A stretch of 64,000 nucleotides of DNA from JAAYCU01 sp964401335 (GCA_964401335.1 CAYNYK010000009.1:7325-71324), one strand, 5' to 3'; numbered from the stretch's first letter, positions 16,869-26,793 are shown. Translations and numbers: made by a program. The notes: generated by a model not told the origin, from the letters alone.

Positions 16869-19800
16869 CGCCCAACATGCCCGCGAAGACGGCCGTACCC
16901 AGTGTGCGGCGCATTTCCGCGCCCGCGCCGGAGGTCAGCACCAGCGGCAGGACGCCGAGGATGAAGGCGAACGAAGTCATCATGATCGGACGCAGCCGAA
17001 GCTTGGAGGCCTCCACCGCCGCCTGGAAACGCGGCAGGCCGTGATCCTGTTGCTGCTGTTTGGCGAACTCGACGATCAGTACCGCGTTCTTGCAGGCCAG
17101 ACCGATCAGCACCACGAAACCGATCTGGGTGAAGAGGTTATTCTCCATCCCGCCGAGCCAGACCCCCAGCAGGGCGAACGAAATACTCAGCGGGGCGATC
17201 AGGATAATCGCCAGCGGCAGCAGCCAGCTCTCGTATTCCGCCGAGTGGACCAGAAAAACGAACAACACGCACAACGGGAAAATATACAGGGCGGTATTGC
17301 CCGCCAGCTTTTGCATGAAGGTCAGTTCCGTCCATTCGGCGGCCATCGACGACGGTAATTCCTTCGCGGCGAGATCTTCCATGATGCTGATGGCCTGACC
17401 GGAGCTTACGCCCGGCGCGGTGTTGCCGTTGATCGCCGCCGCCGGATACATGTTGTAACGGTTGATCATCACCGGCCCGCTGATTTCCTCGACCTTGGCG
17501 ACCGATCCGAGCGGGACCATGTCGCCGTTCGCATTGCGGACCTGCAAGCGCCGAACATCCTCCGGATGGCCGCGGAACGCGGAGTCGGCCTGCACGTTCA
17601 CCTGCCAGGTGCGCCCGAATTGATTGAAATCGTTGACGTAGTAGCTGCCCAGGTTCGCCTGTAACGTGTTGAACACGCTGTTAAGAGCGACGCCCATCGT
17701 CTTGCACTTGGTCCGATCGATATCCACGTAGAGTTGCGGAGTGTTCGCCCGGAAGAGGGTGAACACGCCGACGAGGTCCGGTTGCGCGTTGGCCTTGGCC
17801 GCCAGATTCTCCGTCTGGCCTTGCAGCATGACCAGGCCGTTATCGCCCCGATCCTCAACCATGATCTTGAAACCACCGGCGTTGCCCAGGCCGTCCACCG
17901 GCGGGGCGCCGAAAACCGCTACGGCCGCCTCCTGCACCTCCTGGTAAAACGTCCGCCTCAGCTTCATGGCGATCACATCGGCGTACAGGTTCGCATCATG
18001 CCTTTCCTCAAAGCTGTCCAGAATCACGAACATCGAGCCGAAATTCGAGCCATTGGCGTTCATCAGGAACGACTGGCCGGCGATGGTCACGGTATGGGCC
18101 ACGCCGGGTTTTAACCCCCGGGCCATCCGCTCCACGCGGGCCATCACTTCCTGAGTGCGCTCCAGAGAGGCCGAATCAGGCAATTGCACATTGACCACCA
18201 GGTAACCCTTGTCTTGCGACGGGACAAAACCGGTCGGCACCGTGATCAATCCGTAATACGTGGCGTAAAGCAGTCCGCCAAACACCAGCAAGGCCACCAC
18301 CGAGCCGCGGATACACAGTCGTACCACCGCGCCGTACCCGTGAATGGTCCAGCCGAACACCTTGTTAAACCCCTTGAAGAACCAGCCGAGAATCACGTCG
18401 AGTAAGCGGGTAAGCAAATCTTTCTTTTCGCTATGCGGCTTGAGCAGCAGGGCGGCTAGGGCCGGGCTAAGGGTCAGTGAATTGAAGGCCGAGATCAGCG
18501 TGGCCGTGGCGATGGTCAGTGCGAATTGGCGGAAGAATTGTCCGGTGATCCCGGAGATGAACGCCGTCGGAATGAAAACCGCGCTGAGTCCGAAAGCGAT
18601 GGCGATGACCGCGACGGTTACTTCCTCCATCGACTTGTAAGCGGCCTCACGGGGTGTCAACCCCTGGGCGATCCAGCGTTCGACATTCTCCACAACCACG
18701 ATGGCATCATCGACCACGATGCCGATAGCCAAGACCAGGCCGAACAGCGACAGGTTGTTGAGGCTGAAACCCAGCAAGGCCATCACCGCGAAGGTGCCGA
18801 CCAGCGAAACAGGGACGGCGATCAGCGGGATCAACGTTGAACGCCAGTTCTGCAGAAAGACCAACACCACGATCGCCACGAGAATAAAAGCGTCTCGTAG
18901 GGCCTTAACCACCTCGATTATCGATTCATGGATGAACGGCGTCGTGTCATACACGATCGCGTAATCGATTCCTTCGGGAAATCGTTGACGCAACTCTTTC
19001 ATCTTGTTCTGGACGCGCTCCGAAGTATCCAGGGCGTTGGAGCCCGGTAACTGGAAAATCGCCAGACCGGCGCTGGGTTGGCCGTCGAGCCAGCAGCTCT
19101 GGTCCTGGCTCTTGGCCCCCAGTTCGATGCGGGCCACGTCGCGCAGCCGGGCGATCTGACCGGCCGAACCCGTCTTGATAATGATGTCCGCGAATTGTTC
19201 CGGGTCCGTCAAGCGCCCGAGGGTGCTCATGGTGTACTGAAAATCCTGGCCACGCCGCATCGGCGGCTGGCCGATCTGACCGGCCGCCACCTGCACGTTC
19301 TGTTCGCGCAGGGCGGACACCACGTCGTCGGAGGTCAGGTTGCGCGAGGCCAGTTTCTCCGGGTCCAGCCAGACGCGCATGCTGTAATCCTGCTGGCCGA
19401 GGAAGGACACGTCTCCCACGCCCTCCAGCCGGGCCAGTTCATCCTTGATCTGGATCGTCGCGTAGTTGCTCAGGTAAAGCTGGTCGTACCGGTTGTCCGG
19501 CGAAAAAAGATTGACCACCAGCATGATGTTGGGTGATTTCTTTTTGGTGGTGACGCCGGTCTGCTTGACCACGTCGGGCAGCGTCGGCGTAGCCATCGCG
19601 ACCCGGTTCTGCACGAGCACCTGGGCCATGTCCAGGTTGGTGCCGAGCTTGAAAGTCACGGTCAGGTTATACGCGCCGTCGTTCGTGCATTGCGACGACA
19701 TGTACAGCATGTTTTCCACGCCGTTGACTTGCTGCTCGATCGGGGCGGCCACGGTCTCGGCCACGACTTTCGCGCTGGCCCCGGGATAATTGCAGAAAAC

Positions 19801-19935
19801 CTGGACGGTCGGCGGGGTGATCTCCGGGTACTGGGCCACCGGCAGCGTCAGCAACGCCGTGCCGCCGGCAATGGTCAGCACGATCGAGAGGACCGCGGCG
19901 AAAATCGGCCGATCGATAAAGAAACGTGAAATCAC
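16774..19935 (-). CDS. RND (HAE1/AcrB-type) multidrug efflux pump
   Basis: This is a 1053-residue inner-membrane proton-driven exporter. The start MISRFFIDRPIFAAVLSIVL is the classic HAE1 N-terminus. Proton relay aspartates D409 and D410 lie in IGIVVDDAIVVVENVERW in helix 4. The VPTGFVPSQDKGYLVVNVQLP region opens the second periplasmic porter domain, and the C-terminal membrane block contains GLACKNAVLIVEFAKQQ with the expected Lys. Translation starts at GTG 19935 with AGGGGGG 8 bases upstream. It begins 13 bases after the adaptor gene, forming a two-gene operon. No outer-membrane TolC-type gene is linked, so it must borrow one from elsewhere. Substrates cannot be told from the sequence. Confidence 0.96.
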   Translation of the reverse strand: MISRFFIDRPIFAAVLSIVLTIAGGTALLTLPVAQYPEITPPTVQVFCNYPGASAKVVAETVAAPIEQQVNGVENMLYMSSQCTNDGAYNLTVTFKLGTNLDMAQVLVQNRVAMATPTLPDVVKQTGVTTKKKSPNIMLVVNLFSPDNRYDQLYLSNYATIQIKDELARLEGVGDVSFLGQQDYSMRVWLDPEKLASRNLTSDDVVSALREQNVQVAAGQIGQPPMRRGQDFQYTMSTLGRLTDPEQFADIIIKTGSAGQIARLRDVARIELGAKSQDQSCWLDGQPSAGLAIFQLPGSNALDTSERVQNKMKELRQRFPEGIDYAIVYDTTPFIHESIIEVVKALRDAFILVAIVVLVFLQNWRSTLIPLIAVPVSLVGTFAVMALLGFSLNNLSLFGLVLAIGIVVDDAIVVVENVERWIAQGLTPREAAYKSMEEVTVAVIAIAFGLSAVFIPTAFISGITGQFFRQFALTIATATLISAFNSLTLSPALAALLLKPHSEKKDLLTRLLDVILGWFFKGFNKVFGWTIHGYGAVVRLCIRGSVVALLVFGGLLYATYYGLITVPTGFVPSQDKGYLVVNVQLPDSASLERTQEVMARVERMARGLKPGVAHTVTIAGQSFLMNANGSNFGSMFVILDSFEERHDANLYADVIAMKLRRTFYQEVQEAAVAVFGAPPVDGLGNAGGFKIMVEDRGDNGLVMLQGQTENLAAKANAQPDLVGVFTLFRANTPQLYVDIDRTKCKTMGVALNSVFNTLQANLGSYYVNDFNQFGRTWQVNVQADSAFRGHPEDVRRLQVRNANGDMVPLGSVAKVEEISGPVMINRYNMYPAAAINGNTAPGVSSGQAISIMEDLAAKELPSSMAAEWTELTFMQKLAGNTALYIFPLCVLFVFLVHSAEYESWLLPLAIILIAPLSISFALLGVWLGGMENNLFTQIGFVVLIGLACKNAVLIVEFAKQQQQDHGLPRFQAAVEASKLRLRPIMMTSFAFILGVLPLVLTSGAGAEMRRTLGTAVFAGMLGVTFCGIFLTPVFYYVLQALADWRASRKSPQP

Positions 19936-19948
19936 AAAGCGACCCCCC

Positions 19949-21136
19949 TCAATGTCCGGGCCGGGTGGCCGACGCTGCCGCCGTCCCGGTCGCTTTGAAG
20001 GTATTCATGTCCACCCGCTGCGGCGAAACCTTGACCCCCGGACGCACGCGCTGCAAGCCGTTGACGATTACCTGTTCGTTCGCATTCAGTCCGTTGACGA
20101 TGACCCGCAACCCTTGCTCCAGCGCACCGGTCTGTACCCGGCGATATTCCACCACCTGCTGCTCATTGACGACCAAAACGTATCTTTGCCCCTGATCCAG
20201 CCCCAGGGCCCGTTCCGAAACCATTAACGCCTTGCGTGGCTGGCTGACAGGCACGCGAATCCGCGCGAACAGCCCCGGCGTCAGCAACCCATCCGGGTTG
20301 GGAAAGACCGCTCGGGCCTGCAAAGTACCCGTACTTGGATCCAGTTGCGGATCGGAAGAATCAACGACACCTTGATGGGCATATTCCTTTTCGTCGGCCA
20401 GGGCGAGGAAAACCGGCGGTTTCTGCACATTCGGCTGGGTTGTGGTAGGACGACGCGGATACTGACGCAGTAAGGCCAACAGATCTAATTCGCTGACCGT
20501 GAAATAGGCGTAAACCGAATCGTCGTTCACGATGGTGGCCAGCAGCGTGCTATCCCCGGCCCCGACGAGATTGCCAACGTCCACCAGATTCCGGCTGATC
20601 CGACCGCTGGTCGGCGCTTTCACCTGGGTATAATCCAGGTTTAATTGGGCCTCTACGACCGCCGCCTCGGCCCCGGCGACGCCGGCCAATGCCGAGTTAC
20701 GGTTGGCGACGGCCGAGTTGTATTCGTATTCGGCCGCGTCACCTTGCTCGTACAACTTTTTCAGTCGGTTATAGTCGAATTCCGCCAATTGCAGGGCCGC
20801 CTGCCGGCTCTTGAGCTCAGCCTTGGCCCTGTCCAGCGATGCCTGGAATGGCTTTGGATCAATGACAAACAGCAGATCGTCCTTGTTCACCCGGGCTCCG
20901 GCCGTAAAGTGGATGCTCTCCAGAAAACCCTTCACCCGGGCGCGAAGCTGCACGGACTCCAAAGCGGCCGTGTTCCCCGTAAAATCAAGGTAATCCGTAA
21001 TCTCTTGTTCCAAAGGGACGGCCACACTGACCACCGGCGGCGGCGGTTCCGCGACCCTCGGCGGTGGAGGTTTGCACCCTTCGAGGAAGCACCCACTCAC
21101 CAGAACGATCACCCCAAAACGATTGATCGATGACAT
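19949..21136 (-). CDS. RND efflux periplasmic adaptor (AcrA-type lipoprotein)
   Basis: This is a 395-residue membrane-fusion protein joining the RND pump to an outer-membrane channel. The N-terminus has a signal with a Cys in CFLEGCKPPPP followed by a Pro-rich linker, so it is probably lipidated. The barrel-sandwich halves are seen as ESVQLRARVKGFLESIHFTAGARVNKDDLLFVID and LDYTQVKAPTSGRISR, separated by an alpha-hairpin coiled coil. The membrane-proximal part ends near KATGTAAASATRPGH. I start it at ATG 21136 because AGAGGA lies 7 bases before it; an ATG at 21157 is possible. The pump gene follows after 13 bases. Confidence 0.93.
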   Translation of the reverse strand: MSSINRFGVIVLVSGCFLEGCKPPPPRVAEPPPPVVSVAVPLEQEITDYLDFTGNTAALESVQLRARVKGFLESIHFTAGARVNKDDLLFVIDPKPFQASLDRAKAELKSRQAALQLAEFDYNRLKKLYEQGDAAEYEYNSAVANRNSALAGVAGAEAAVVEAQLNLDYTQVKAPTSGRISRNLVDVGNLVGAGDSTLLATIVNDDSVYAYFTVSELDLLALLRQYPRRPTTTQPNVQKPPVFLALADEKEYAHQGVVDSSDPQLDPSTGTLQARAVFPNPDGLLTPGLFARIRVPVSQPRKALMVSERALGLDQGQRYVLVVNEQQVVEYRRVQTGALEQGLRVIVNGLNANEQVIVNGLQRVRPGVKVSPQRVDMNTFKATGTAAASATRPGH

Positions 21137-21248
21137 GTACTCATCCTCTATAGACATTCCTGAAGGTGGATATCATAGCCGGGAGACTTTCGCCAGACAA
21201 TCACCCATGTGGATTGCGCCTATGATTGATGGTTAACCAAATTTTTCG

Positions 21249-24179
21249 TTAATGGTGATTGGTTACATCGATCTCCCGCGCCGGAGTGTTACCGATGGCA
21301 ACCTGGTGCTTGCCGAAAATATACATTGGGTCGGATTCGACCAGCCACAAGGCGATTTTGATATCATGCGGGATGAGCGTGAATTCAACCGTTTTTCGCT
21401 CGCCCGGGGCCAGGCGGACCCATTGAGTATACGGTTCGTGACCGTCAAAAAGCAGACCCACGCGGGCCGGTCCGTTTCGTTGGCCGGTGTTCGTGACGGT
21501 GGCCGAGATGATGCACTTCTCGAACAAGCCGACTTGCGTTCGCGTTACCTGTAAGTCGCCGAACTGCAAGTCCTCCATCGGAATGGGGTATTCGATCCGA
21601 AAATCGCGCCACTCGCTCCGGCTTGTTATCTGTTCGTTGTTATACGCATACGCGAAGAGACCCACGTCCTGGGCCGGGGCCGCGGACGCAATTCGGAAAG
21701 TGCCTCCGCCGGCCAGCTCGAAATCGCCGTGCCCGTGCAGGGCGCGGTGCCACAACCAACCGTTCATGCTCGTATAACCGGTGAATTGATCGCCGCGCTT
21801 TTCGATCATAAACCACATGGGGTAGCCGCCATAGGCGGCCCTTTCGAGGTCACACCGTCCGTCGCCATCGGAGTCGGCGTTCCAGGACGGCGCTCCGCCG
21901 TAGATCGGCCGCACGAACAGGATGGCCAACCCCGGCGATAGACTGTCCGGCTTGGCGATATCGTTACGAACAATCAGACCGGCGGCGGCCAGCCGATGGG
22001 TCTTCTCCTGGCGGAGCAGATGGGCATGTACGACGAAATCGCCTTGCACGTCCCGCACGAACATGGCGCTGTGATCACCGTTGCAGAACCGGTCCCCCTC
22101 GCGGCCGCCCGCTTCCAGGATGATCGTCTCACCCGACCGTGTAAAGGTGGCCGTATTGTTGGTAAACGTGGCGAAAGGCCAGGGCGCAAGATCGCCGACC
22201 TCGAGCGTGCGCTGGCCGACCTCGGTAAAACAGTGTTCGAGCGTGACGCGCTGCTCCTCACCGGGGTCCAGCGTTATCCGCTTTGATGTGACCGGCCGAT
22301 CGTTCGCCAGCAGGCGCACTTCCTCTTCGCCACGTTGCCCCCCGACGTTTTTTACCGTCACCGTTACCGTCGTCCGCTCGCCGGGGACGGCCGGGGCCTG
22401 CACTTCCATAGGCTCGCTATACGCAAATTGTGCCGGCCCGGTCTGGACGACGGCTTTCTGCTTCAACGTCCCGATCCGTAAGTTATATTCCTTCGGCACG
22501 TGGCACGGCGCGGAAGCCAGGGTGATGGTGCGGCTTTCGTCGGATTCCAGCCAGAGCCATTGGGCATCGTCGAGCCGCTCATCGACTTGCATATCCGCGC
22601 GATAAAACCCCGGTCCACCCTCGTTGGTTACGGTCATCTTTGCCTCAAAGCGTTCGTTGGGGCGTATCGTGTCGGACACGGACAACTCGGCGCAACGGAC
22701 TTTGTCGGCTGATGGGTACACTTCCGTCCTGGCCATCTCCTTCGGGGCGATCAGCGGCGTTTGGGCCTGCCGCACATCACAGTTGAGCATCCGGACACCG
22801 TTCGTTTGTTCGCCGGTCGCCTGAACGTATGTATCAACCGGCGGGGCAATGGAGTTGATGATCGACAAGCCTTGCAGGTCATGGGCAGAAATCGCCGCCG
22901 CTTTCCCGCTCAACCCTTCGAGTTCGAGCATCGTGCAGGTCAGTTTTTCTCCCGCCGTGCAGGCTATGGCGGTATCCACCGCTCCAGAAAAATCCATCCG
23001 AACATCATTCAACGTGACCCCGTCCACATGCCGCAGATCCAGCCAGTAAGGTCGCGGCTCGCCGGTGTAACGGATGCGAACATTGTTGAGGCTGACGTTT
23101 CGCACCGGGGCGTTCGGCAGCCCGTGGATAAACGAAGGTTGATACACATCGTCGGCCACCATGTGGTTGATGAACAGGTTACGGATGGTCGGTTCCAGCA
23201 CATCCATGGACGTGATGTCGAAAACCTTGCCCACGTTGCGGGTCACGATGTTGGACATGAAGACGTTCTCGATCTGTCGATAATTCTCGCCCGGTTTGTT
23301 CGGACGCATGAGCTGGATGGCGAACATCGTCCCTACGTTTTCAAAAACGCAGTTGTCAACCAGGATGTTGCTGAACACGCCGGCCGTCCCCGTGCCGAAC
23401 TTGATCGCCGGGTGCGAGGTGTTGCGCACGATCGTGTTGGTGATCCGGATGTCCCGGGTCAGGTATTCACCTTCCGTGACTGTCCCCTCAAGATCTTCAT
23501 TTTTCAGGGTAATCGCGTCATCGCCCGATCCCTCAATGAGCACTCCGTCGTACAGCACGTCCTGGCAGCAGACCGGATTGATCCCGTCGGCGAAACTGTC
23601 GATGCAGGCCACGCGGATGAGGTCCACATTGCGGCATTTGAAGAAAGTGATCGACCAGCTCGGCGAGTTGGCCACGGTGATATCCCGCAGCATGACCTCC
23701 CGCGAATGTTCAAAAAGCACGGAGAACGGACCGCGGCTGCCCTGGTTAAGCGCCAGGTTCCCGTCTATTTTTCCCCCGCCGGTAAGGGTTACATTCTCGA
23801 CGCGATGTCCATAGAGGAAAACCAGGCTTCGTCGCGCATTGGACTGTCCCGCCGGAACCGTCGGCCGCGCGTAATCCTCCATCCGCTTGCTTTGCAGCAA
23901 CGTCGCTCCCGGCTCCACGTTTAGCGTGATATGGCTTTTCAGGAAAATCGTGCCGGCCAGATAGCTTCCCGGTGACAGGTTGACCGTCCCCCCGCCCGCC
24001 GCGGCGGCCGCATCGATGGCTTTTTGAATCGCCGTTGTGTCCAACGTCTCACCGTCGCCGACGGCACCGTATTGCCGAACGTCGTAGACCTGCTTCTCGG
24101 TTTGAGCCAGAGTTGACGTGGATAACCCGACCCACAAACCGAGCACCATCGCCACTTGTATTCGGATTAATCGTTGCAT
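21249..24179 (-). CDS. Secreted GH28-like beta-helix protein with CARDB-like domains
   Basis: This is a 976-residue exported protein. After the signal peptide comes YDVRQYGAVGDGETLDTTAIQ, the standard opening of pectate-lyase-like and GH28 right-handed beta helices, which runs to about residue 500. GSGDDAITLK holds the Asp pair (D220, D221) expected of polygalacturonases; the other GH28 motifs are altered (SFADGIN near 198 and TSHPAIKFG later). Residues about 550-680 and 880-970 look like CARDB-type beta domains (VTVTVKNVGGQRG and ISATVTNTGQRNG), with a concanavalin-like domain between. I start at ATG 24179, the second of two ATGs, because GAGGTG is well spaced from it. It probably acts on pectin or another uronate polymer. 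Confidence 0.75.
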   Translation of the reverse strand: MQRLIRIQVAMVLGLWVGLSTSTLAQTEKQVYDVRQYGAVGDGETLDTTAIQKAIDAAAAAGGGTVNLSPGSYLAGTIFLKSHITLNVEPGATLLQSKRMEDYARPTVPAGQSNARRSLVFLYGHRVENVTLTGGGKIDGNLALNQGSRGPFSVLFEHSREVMLRDITVANSPSWSITFFKCRNVDLIRVACIDSFADGINPVCCQDVLYDGVLIEGSGDDAITLKNEDLEGTVTEGEYLTRDIRITNTIVRNTSHPAIKFGTGTAGVFSNILVDNCVFENVGTMFAIQLMRPNKPGENYRQIENVFMSNIVTRNVGKVFDITSMDVLEPTIRNLFINHMVADDVYQPSFIHGLPNAPVRNVSLNNVRIRYTGEPRPYWLDLRHVDGVTLNDVRMDFSGAVDTAIACTAGEKLTCTMLELEGLSGKAAAISAHDLQGLSIINSIAPPVDTYVQATGEQTNGVRMLNCDVRQAQTPLIAPKEMARTEVYPSADKVRCAELSVSDTIRPNERFEAKMTVTNEGGPGFYRADMQVDERLDDAQWLWLESDESRTITLASAPCHVPKEYNLRIGTLKQKAVVQTGPAQFAYSEPMEVQAPAVPGERTTVTVTVKNVGGQRGEEEVRLLANDRPVTSKRITLDPGEEQRVTLEHCFTEVGQRTLEVGDLAPWPFATFTNNTATFTRSGETIILEAGGREGDRFCNGDHSAMFVRDVQGDFVVHAHLLRQEKTHRLAAAGLIVRNDIAKPDSLSPGLAILFVRPIYGGAPSWNADSDGDGRCDLERAAYGGYPMWFMIEKRGDQFTGYTSMNGWLWHRALHGHGDFELAGGGTFRIASAAPAQDVGLFAYAYNNEQITSRSEWRDFRIEYPIPMEDLQFGDLQVTRTQVGLFEKCIISATVTNTGQRNGPARVGLLFDGHEPYTQWVRLAPGERKTVEFTLIPHDIKIALWLVESDPMYIFGKHQVAIGNTPAREIDVTNHH

Positions 24180-24337
24180 TCGCATTACACCTCGCGTCTG
24201 TTTCCAAGGAGTCCGCCTTGGGGTCATTTGACGAACTTCGCGCCCCTGCTTTGCCGGTAGATTACCGCTTAAATATATTCCGAACCAGCGTGGGGCCGCG
24301 GTATTGCTGGCTTAGAGGGCATACTAAAACCGGTGTG

Positions 24338-24358
24338 GCACCGGCGTCTCGCCGGTGC
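24338..24358 (+). repeat. Short perfect hairpin repeat
   Basis: GCACCGGCG (24338-24346), a 3-base loop, and CGCCGGTGC (24350-24358) form a 9-bp stem. It looks like a REP-type intergenic element and lies between the GH28-like gene and the small Cys-rich gene. Confidence 0.5.
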
Positions 24359-24404
24359 TGGTCGGCCCGGCGGTGTCGACGTTATCGGGTTTTAGGACGC
24401 ACTC

Positions 24405-24662
24405 TTACTCGTTTTGCCTTGCCTTTTCGATCAACTCCAATAATGTGGCCATTTTGGGTTTGGGCGGGGCTAAAAAGGCGTCGATCTGTTCCTCGGTGAA
24501 ATGCTCGGAAAGAAACGACCGGATATCGAATTTCTCGAACCAGCAATCGAGGATCTTTCGGCATGGGCGGCCGTCGGCCTGGGCACGACAGTAGGAGAAC
24601 GGTACATGGTGGCCGAGCATCCGGCAGTAACCTTCACGCTGGTCATGTTCTTCAATCGGCAT
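24405..24662 (-). CDS. Small Cys-rich protein
   Basis: This is an 85-residue protein with CRMLGHHVPFSYCRAQ, then PCRKILDCWFEKFDI, then an acidic helix FLSEHFTEEQIDAFL. The order Cys, VPFxYCR, PCxKIxDCWxxxFD is a pattern I have seen in short uncharacterised bacterial proteins and suggests a bound metal. There is no signal peptide. No strong Shine-Dalgarno site precedes the ATG at 24662. It lies between two repeat elements and has no clear operon partner. Function unknown. Confidence 0.6.
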   Translation of the reverse strand: MPIEEHDQREGYCRMLGHHVPFSYCRAQADGRPCRKILDCWFEKFDIRSFLSEHFTEEQIDAFLAPPKPKMATLLELIEKARQNE

Positions 24663-24737
24663 CAGTTATTATTAGACCAGAAATCCCGTCTTATGTGCAA
24701 GGGGAAAATACCGGTGGGCCAGCGAGGGTAAAAACAT

Positions 24738-24796
24738 ACCAGCCCGAAGCGCTAGCGAGGGGCAAACTCTGCCTTTCGTTCACGCTTCGGGCTGGT
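24738..24796 (+). repeat. Dispersed repeat family 3, hairpin copy
   Basis: ACCAGCCCGAAGCG (24738-24751) and its exact inverse CGCTTCGGGCTGGT (24783-24796) enclose a 31-base loop that contains AGCGAGGGGC. Related copies are at 54067-54108 and, inside aroE, at 55104-55149. Confidence 0.65.
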
Positions 24797-24858
24797 GGGA
24801 TTTTCGATTCGTGGCAATTGAAGCCCGTTTTTTGTTTGCGCCGCGATGTCGGCGTTTC

Positions 24859-26247
24859 TCACCACTTTCCGGTCTTGACCACCTGAGGCTTCGGCAGCTT
24901 GCTGATCGAGGCCAGCGATTCCTGGAGCATTTCCTCCGGCAACGGAAAGTCTTCCAATTTACCGGACAGGAATTTCTCGTAGCCGGTCAGGTCCATCAGG
25001 CCGTGCCCGCTCCAGTTCATCAGGATGACTTTTTCCTTGCCTTCTTCCTTGGCTTTGTTGGCCTCGTCGATCGTGCAGGCGATGGCGTGGCTGGTCTCCG
25101 GCGCGGAAATAAACCCTTCCGTCCGGGCCCAGAGCAGGGCGGCTTTGTAGCACTCGGTCTGGTGGTACGCCCGCGGCGTAATCAGGCCTTCGACGATGGC
25201 CTGGCTGACCAGGGGCGCGATACCGTGATAACGCAGCCCGCCCGCGTGAATCGCCGGGGGCACGAATTTATGCCCCAGCGTATGCATCGGCAGCAACGGG
25301 GTCATCTCGGCCGTGTCCCCGAAATCATAGGAGAACGGTCCGCGGGTCATGGTCGGGCAACTCGAGGGCTCGACCGGGTAAATCGCGATATCCGCGCCGG
25401 CGATCTTGTCGGCCACGAACGGGAAGGCCAGTCCGGCGAAATTACTTCCGCCGCCCGCACAGCCGATAATCACGTCCACTTTCTTTTCGTTGACCTTGGC
25501 CAACTGTTTCTTGGCTTCCAACCCGATAATGGTCTGATGCAACATGACGTGATTGAGCACGCTACCGAGCGAATAACGGGTCTTGCCGGACTTGTCGGTG
25601 ACCGCGTCCTCGACCGCCTCGCTGATCGCGATGCCCAGGCTACCCGGGGTGTCGGGACTTTCGGCCAGAATCTTACGGCCGGCTTGGGTGTCATGGCTCG
25701 GGCTGGCCACGCATTTGGCCCCCCACGTTTCCATCATCAGTCGCCGAAACGGCTTCTGATCGAAACTGATCCGAACCATGTAAACCTTGCATTCCAAACC
25801 CAGCAAGGCGCAGGCAAATGACAACGCGCTGCCCCACTGGCCCGCCCCTGTTTCCGTGGTGATCCGTTTGATGCCGAATTGCTTGTTGTACCAGGCTTGG
25901 GGAATCGCAGTATTCGGCTTGTGGCTGCCAGCCGGGCTCACGCCTTCATTCTTGTAATAAATCCGAGCCGGGGTCCCCAGAGCTTTTTCCAGGGCCCGGG
26001 CGCGGTAAAGAGGCGAAGGCCGCCAGAGATAAAGCATCTGGAGCACTTCCTCGGGGATGTCGATCCATCGCTGCTGGCTTACTTCCTGTTCGATAATGTT
26101 CATGGGAAACACAGGCGCCAGCATATCCGGCGAAATCGGCTTGCCCCCCGGCCCCAATGGCGGCTGCATCGGGGATGGAAGATCGGCGGCCAGATTGTAC
26201 CACTGACGCGGAATTTCGCTCTCGTCCAGAAAAACTTTCACTTGCAT
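24859..26247 (-). CDS. trpB2: Tryptophan synthase beta chain, TrpB2 type
   Basis: This is a 462-residue PLP enzyme of the TrpB2 branch, which joins serine or a related donor to indole. The PLP lysine is K110 in EGVSPAGSHKPNTA; TETGAGQWGSAL and the phosphate-binding GCAGGGSNFAG follow. The N-terminal LPSPMQPPLGPGGKPISP stretch and the extra length distinguish TrpB2 from TrpB1. Several TrpB2 enzymes work without TrpA, and no trpA is nearby. I start at ATG 26247, with GGAAAGG 7 bases before it; the frame is open further up to 26325 but adds a non-conserved tail. It has its own promoter and a structured leader of about 165 bases. Confidence 0.92.
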   Translation of the reverse strand: MQVKVFLDESEIPRQWYNLAADLPSPMQPPLGPGGKPISPDMLAPVFPMNIIEQEVSQQRWIDIPEEVLQMLYLWRPSPLYRARALEKALGTPARIYYKNEGVSPAGSHKPNTAIPQAWYNKQFGIKRITTETGAGQWGSALSFACALLGLECKVYMVRISFDQKPFRRLMMETWGAKCVASPSHDTQAGRKILAESPDTPGSLGIAISEAVEDAVTDKSGKTRYSLGSVLNHVMLHQTIIGLEAKKQLAKVNEKKVDVIIGCAGGGSNFAGLAFPFVADKIAGADIAIYPVEPSSCPTMTRGPFSYDFGDTAEMTPLLPMHTLGHKFVPPAIHAGGLRYHGIAPLVSQAIVEGLITPRAYHQTECYKAALLWARTEGFISAPETSHAIACTIDEANKAKEEGKEKVILMNWSGHGLMDLTGYEKFLSGKLEDFPLPEEMLQESLASISKLPKPQVVKTGKW

Positions 26248-26414
26248 GATTTGACCTTTCCAACATTTGGCCTGGTCGCATTGGCAAATGTCCCGTTTGC
26301 TCCATGCGACCGGTATTTTTTCCAAATTCGTCGTATAACCCGGGAACCGCTTTCCAGCGGATATGCAGATCGTTCCCTCTCCTGCGTCCCTGGTTTTGCC
26401 GACCAGTACGACAA
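26248..26414 (-). other. Predicted structured 5' leader of trpB2
   Basis: The leader holds a compact hairpin CCGCT-GGAA-AGCGG at about 26361-26348 (GGAA tetraloop) enclosed by GGGAAC and GTTCCC arms. I do not recognise a known riboswitch or a Trp-rich leader peptide. Position and fold suggest regulation, but this is inference. Confidence 0.3.
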
Positions 26415-26421
26415 AAACGTA

Positions 26422-26450
26422 ATTCTAATAAATTCACAGGCCCGTGTCGA
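26422..26450 (-). promoter_or_regulatory. Promoter of trpB2
   Basis: On the minus strand TCGACA (26450-26445), a 17-base spacer and TAGAAT (26427-26422) form a good sigma70-type promoter, with a start expected near 26415. Confidence 0.5.
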
Positions 26451-26793
26451 TACTTTTTGCGGCCACTCCATTTATAGGCCCATGAAAAACAAACACTTTA
26501 CGACATGTACATTGCCGGCCTTATCGAATGACTGAACAGATGAGTGCCTGCCAGCAGACGGTTTCCCGTCAAGCCATGTTACATTTTTTAATGGAGACTC
26601 TTGTCTTTATCTTCTATTTTGGTCAAAATGTGGACTCGTAAGGCCTTTCTGGCCGTTGATAATAGCAACACGAAGCAGGTGTTCCCGTGAATGTTGGTTT
26701 TTCGGGCCTGAACAGTGAACGCAAGTTTCTTCCAATCAGCAGGAAGAGTACTGAGCATTTTCGCTCTAGCCTACACATAAAGGGAGACACAAC
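26451..26793. other. Intergenic region before the porin gene
   Basis: No gene is visible. The stretch is fairly AT-rich and should hold the promoter of the porin gene, but no pair of boxes stands out. AAGGGAGA just before 26794 is the ribosome-binding site of that gene. Confidence 0.4.

Noticed and set aside
16774..21136. Complete tripartite efflux operon
   Set aside because: Pump and adaptor are present, but no TolC-type channel gene or local regulator was found on either side.
22761..23924. Long plus-strand frame opposite the GH28-like gene
   Set aside because: It lies wholly within the beta-helix gene on the other strand, is rich in Arg and His as expected of an antisense shadow, and has no recognisable motif.
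24811..25821. Long plus-strand frame opposite trpB2
   Set aside because: It is an antisense shadow of a well-conserved enzyme gene; no domain or ribosome site supports it.
26434..26520. Structured RNA or tRNA upstream of the porin gene
   Set aside because: No cloverleaf with the expected T-loop and acceptor pairing could be drawn.
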